From a virus: a stretch of 24,487 nt of DNA. The notes beneath the pieces are model-generated. The model searched no databases, was not told the origin of the DNA, and saw only the letters and a list, made by a program, of their open reading frames with translations. Where the stretch lies: positions 1 to 24,487 of the IMG/VR virus record IMGVR_UViG_3300018016_000008. One strand, given 5' to 3'. Positions 21,906-24,487 of the stretch are shown here, in pieces; position 1 is the stretch's first letter; the number at the start of each line of letters is the position of its first letter. A program made the translations under genes and the position numbers.

Positions 21906-22814
21906 ATGAGCGCAGCTGGATACGATTCAATACCCATTAGCCAGCTCCCACTCGGAGCAGCAGTGCTATCGACAGATGTCTATCCGGCAACAAATACTGT
22001 CGACTATACCGAAAGCCCTAGCGGAACAACTTATAAATATACAGTCGCACAACTATCCCAATATATCCTTGGTATAAGTTCAGGTAGCAATATCCAGTCT
22101 GCCTATGTGGCCACCACGGCGCCCCTAACCGCAACTTATGATAACGGCATAGCCAATAACGGAATCGGCGCAACCTTAACCAATGCCGGAACTATCCAAG
22201 CCCTGGTCATAGATGGCGTAACCCTCGCAGTTGGTGAACGAGTCTTGGTTAACAATCAAGTGGCACCTCTTCAAAACGGTGTATATGTGGTTACAGTCGC
22301 CGGAGATGTCGCCACGGCTTGGGTTCTTACTCGGGCGACCGATTATGACAGCTCAGTCAGAAATCCTATGCAAGGCGATTTTATTGCGATTATTGCTGGA
22401 GATCAGAATGCGCTGACATTTTGGATTGAGACAGATCCAAATCCCATCGTCATCGGCACCAGTCCCATTCAATTCTCCCTATACTCAAACACAAACTGGG
22501 TCTCAGTCACTGGAACATCACAATTAGTCCAAAACAATGTGAACTATATCCCTTTAAATGGCTCGCTAACCACGTTCACACTTCCCGCTACATGCCCCGT
22601 AGGCTTTCGATTTAATATTGAAGGGCTAGGCGCAGGCGGATGGACAATCCAAGCAGGCGGTGGGCAATATCTGAGATTTTTATCAACGTCCTCTAGCGCA
22701 GGCGGAACAGTTAGCTCCAAACTTCAATATGACAACTGTGCAGTCGTCTGTGTCACCGCAAATGTCGAATTCAAATTAATGACCGCTGGCTCATCCAGCA
22801 TACAATTCACTTAA
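21906..22814 (+). CDS. Multidomain tail fibre protein, first member of the paralogue array (302 aa)
   Basis: Three parts are visible. Residues 1-58 are a short attachment-like segment (ISQLPLGAAVLSTDVYP, then YTVAQLSQYI). Residues 65-195 match a domain common in phage tail proteins, with the run 'YVATTAPLTATYDNG', 'GIGATLTNAG', 'VIDGVTLAVGERVLVNNQ', 'QNGVYVV' and 'WVLTRATDYDSS'. Residues 203-302 are a C-terminal beta domain (FTLPATCPVGFRFNIEGLG, AGGWTIQAGGGQ, then a VxxxANxxF segment) that returns in the next three genes. Codons are richer in C than in neighbouring genes. It is probably a fibre or collar protein carrying a receptor-binding tip. Confidence 0.8.
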   Translation: MSAAGYDSIPISQLPLGAAVLSTDVYPATNTVDYTESPSGTTYKYTVAQLSQYILGISSGSNIQSAYVATTAPLTATYDNGIANNGIGATLTNAGTIQALVIDGVTLAVGERVLVNNQVAPLQNGVYVVTVAGDVATAWVLTRATDYDSSVRNPMQGDFIAIIAGDQNALTFWIETDPNPIVIGTSPIQFSLYSNTNWVSVTGTSQLVQNNVNYIPLNGSLTTFTLPATCPVGFRFNIEGLGAGGWTIQAGGGQYLRFLSTSSSAGGTVSSKLQYDNCAVVCVTANVEFKLMTAGSSSIQFT

Positions 22815-22831
22815 CATAAGGATATAGTCAG

Positions 22832-23377
22832 ATGGCTGTCGGAACTAACACAATGCTTGATACTGGGACAGTCCCAGTTAACGTCTCTGAAGGCGGCACA
22901 GGATTAGCAACCCTAACTACTTATGAACTCATGGCAGCGGGTACAACCGCAACCGGTGCTATGCAACAAGTCTCAGGTGTCGGCACAGCAGGCCAGGTTC
23001 TTACCTCAGCCGGTGCCGGTGCTTTGCCAGTCTGGTCTAATCCAACCGGTGGCGCATATGTCAGCATCGCTGGCACAACCCAGGCGGCTGCTGTTAACAC
23101 CGTTTATCTGGTAGCTAATGCTGGTCAAACCACAATCACACTGCCAGCCACTGCGGCTATTGGGCAAATTGTGGGCGTTGACGGATTAGGCGCTGGTGGT
23201 TGGATATTGACTGCTAACACTGGGCAGACGATCCATGTGGGCCAAACCAACTCATCTGTAGCCGGCACCGTTACTTCAGCTGGTAACTATAACTCTGCGA
23301 CTTTCCGTTGCATCATAGCCAATACAGCCTGGTCAATGGTAGCTGGCGGGCCTAGCAGTGGTCTTGTTTGTGCTTAA
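22832..23377 (+). CDS. Adhesin-like tail protein, paralogue 2 (181 aa)
   Basis: Residues 1-70 hold the fibre motif LDTGTVPVNVSEGGTG followed by GQVLTSAGAGALPVW. Residues about 80-181 are the shared C-terminal beta domain: TITLPATAAIGQIVGVDGLG, AGGWILTANTGQTI, SSVAGTVTS and CIIANTAWSMVAGG. It is a free-standing small version of the tip in the 302-residue protein. AAGGA lies about 10 bases before the ATG. It is nearest to paralogue 3, which follows after 11 bases. It probably trimerises as a short spike or caps a fibre, by inference. Confidence 0.78.
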   Translation: MAVGTNTMLDTGTVPVNVSEGGTGLATLTTYELMAAGTTATGAMQQVSGVGTAGQVLTSAGAGALPVWSNPTGGAYVSIAGTTQAAAVNTVYLVANAGQTTITLPATAAIGQIVGVDGLGAGGWILTANTGQTIHVGQTNSSVAGTVTSAGNYNSATFRCIIANTAWSMVAGGPSSGLVCA

Positions 23378-23388
23378 GGGGTAGTTGA

Positions 23389-23946
23389 ATGGCTACGGGT
23401 GTGAATAGTTTACTCGATACTGGAACGGTTCCCATACCAGTTCCAGACGGAGGCACAGGTGTAGCCTCGACCACAGCATATGCCGTGGTGTGTGGTGGCA
23501 CTAGCTCCACTTCTGCGCTGCAAGCTATTGCCAGTGTTGGGTCGTCTGGCCAAGTGCTAACCAGTAATGGTGCGGGTGCTTTGCCCACGTTTCAGGCAGC
23601 GGGCGGTGGAGGTGGGCTAACTTTTGTTGATGTTGGTTCGACTCCTCAGGCTATTTCTGTCAATAATTTATATTTTACTGATAATGGGTCTACACAGGTT
23701 ATTTACACACTGCCCACAACTGTCACAAAAGGATCTATATTCCAAATTGTTGGGAGTTCTTCGGGCGGATGGCAAATAACACAAGCATCAGGTCAGCGAA
23801 TATTTGGTGGAAACCTGGCTACTACTTTAGGAGCTACTGGAACATTAACATCAAGTCAGGCACTTGATAGTGTCATGTTGATCTGTACTGTGGCTAATAC
23901 AACATTCCAAGTAATTGCCTATAGCGGCAATCCAATTGCAGCATAG
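23389..23946 (+). CDS. Adhesin-like tail protein, paralogue 3 (185 aa)
   Basis: The N-terminal half repeats the plan of paralogue 2 (SLLDTGTVPIPVPDGGTG; GQVLTSNGAGALPTFQ), then a Gly run (AAGGGGG), then the shared beta domain (YTLPTTVTKGSIFQIVG, SGGWQITQASGQRIFGG, CTVANTTFQVIAYSG). Protein similarity is clear while codons differ widely, which points to an old duplication or separate acquisition kept by selection. The TAAGGGG at the preceding stop serves as its ribosome site. Probable role: surface-exposed tip protein with its own specificity. Confidence 0.78.
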   Translation: MATGVNSLLDTGTVPIPVPDGGTGVASTTAYAVVCGGTSSTSALQAIASVGSSGQVLTSNGAGALPTFQAAGGGGGLTFVDVGSTPQAISVNNLYFTDNGSTQVIYTLPTTVTKGSIFQIVGSSSGGWQITQASGQRIFGGNLATTLGATGTLTSSQALDSVMLICTVANTTFQVIAYSGNPIAA

Positions 23947-23954
23947 GAGATGAA

Positions 23955-24487
23955 ATGACCGTAGGTATTTTTAATTCCCTTAATGCAAACGCTACTACTC
24001 CTTTGCCAGCTAATCAGGGCGGGACAGGTCAATCAAATTTATCAGGGCCAGCAGTAGTAACCGTAAATAATTCGGGTGTATTTGGGACTTCTTCGGGCAC
24101 GACAAATAGTCTGTTGACAGGGGCTTCGTCGGGGAGTGTTTCTTTTTCCTCACAAGCATTTCCTGTTTTTTCGGCATCAAGCGCATCGAGCTCAATTACA
24201 GGGGCAATTTCGACTGGCTATGTTTTAACTGGCGGAAGTCTGCAAACCCTAACGCTACCCACTACATTTGCTGCAGGAAACATGATTGCCATCCAGGGAC
24301 AAGGCGCGGGCTTATGGAAATTGGGAGCGGGCGCAAGTAGAACAATCGTTTATTTAGGAAGCACAACATCTTCTGGTGGTTCTTTAAGTGCTGCAAGCAG
24401 GTATGACAATATCCTTGTTGTGGGGATTGTGGCCAATTCAACATGGGCTGTTTTCAGTTCGTCTTCATCCGGCCTCGTAGTCGCATA
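23955..24487 (+). CDS. Adhesin-like tail protein, paralogue 4 (177 aa, stop cut by window edge)
   Basis: The ATG at 23955 lies five bases after AGGAG, and the frame stays open to the last bases (GTC GCA TA). The missing base would probably complete a stop, since the end SSSGLVVA matches the end of paralogue 2 (SSGLVCA). The N-terminal half has PLPANQGGTG and a Ser/Thr/Gly-rich stretch. The shared domain follows (LTLPTTFAAGNMIAIQGQG, AGLWKLGAGASRTI, GIVANSTWAVFSSSS). The N-terminal half differs strongly from paralogues 2 and 3, while the tip domain is kept. Confidence 0.75.
   Translation, partial: MTVGIFNSLNANATTPLPANQGGTGQSNLSGPAVVTVNNSGVFGTSSGTTNSLLTGASSGSVSFSSQAFPVFSASSASSSITGAISTGYVLTGGSLQTLTLPTTFAAGNMIAIQGQGAGLWKLGAGASRTIVYLGSTTSSGGSLSAASRYDNILVVGIVANSTWAVFSSSSSGLVVA

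Larger units (their letters stand above)
22506..24487 (+). repeat. Tandem array of four genes sharing one C-terminal domain
   Basis: Four consecutive genes end in the same roughly 85-100-residue beta domain: a TLP strand, 'G--I-I-G-GAG-W-I', a Gln/Ile strand, a Ser/Gly/Thr turn, and 'C--AN--W-V'. The copies are divergent at DNA level, so recombination slippage between them is unlikely. The array may continue beyond the window. Confidence 0.72.

Noticed and set aside
1-24487. CRISPR arrays, insertion sequences, integrase/att sites, diversity-generating retroelement
   Set aside because: No regularly spaced repeats, transposase, integrase or reverse transcriptase were found. The C-terminal paralogues are diverged and show no template-repeat pair.

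Overview
The window is the virion-morphogenesis half of a short-tailed (podovirus) phage or prophage of the P22 type. A rightward block reads, in order: small terminase, large terminase, portal, scaffold, coat, gp4-like head-completion protein, gp10-like stabilisation/tail-hub protein, a group of DNA-ejection proteins, and fibre/adhesin genes. This is the P22 order (3-2-1-8-5-4-10-[26]-[14/7]-20-16-tail). No integrase, repressor, lysozyme, replication gene, tRNA, CRISPR array or insertion sequence was seen, so the sequence does not show whether this is an integrated prophage or a free phage. The host is probably a Gram-negative bacterium: the family types, Shine-Dalgarno sites, Sec signal peptides and sigma70-like promoters fit, and base composition looks moderately AT-rich by eye. 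The species cannot be read from the window.

Layout. Positions 1-60 hold the tail of a rightward gene. Positions 125-3278 are leftward: a pair of signal-peptide proteins (125-1292), then a chain of eight tiny genes (1473-3278), most joined by 4-base ATGA overlaps. Three of these genes are under 60 codons. The chain is driven by a TATAAT promoter near 3340. Positions 3279-3867 are a control region with a perfect palindrome, a Cys-rich 59-residue gene, a promoter followed within 60 bases by a strong intrinsic terminator, and a second extended -10 promoter before the late genes.

Positions 3868-9329 are packaging genes and portal. Five tiny overlapping genes sit between the two terminase subunits. 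Positions 9335-9999 are a leftward two-gene moron with its own promoter and a palindromic operator candidate. Positions 10127-13145 are a promoter, a structured leader RNA, scaffold, coat and gp4-like protein, with strong hairpins before the coat gene and over its stop codon. Positions 13221-13864 are an endonuclease VII family gene with a near-consensus promoter of its own, placed between the gp4-like and gp10-like genes. Positions 13861-19097 are the hub and ejection proteins. Positions 19099-24487 are a large fibre and then smaller beta-rich tail proteins. The last four of these share a related C-terminal domain and form a tandem paralogue array that runs to the window edge.

How it works together (inference from P22). 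The terminase fills a procapsid built from coat, scaffold and portal. The gp4-like and gp10-like proteins seal the portal. The ejection proteins are packed with the DNA and form the conduit through the envelope. The fibre and array proteins recognise the host surface. The leftward small genes, the moron pair, the endonuclease and the secreted pair are accessory cargo. The best leads for new biology are the structured leader before scaffold/coat, the operator-controlled moron pair, the endonuclease cassette, the promoter-terminator leader before the late operon, the nested small genes inside the terminase locus, and the paralogous adhesin array.
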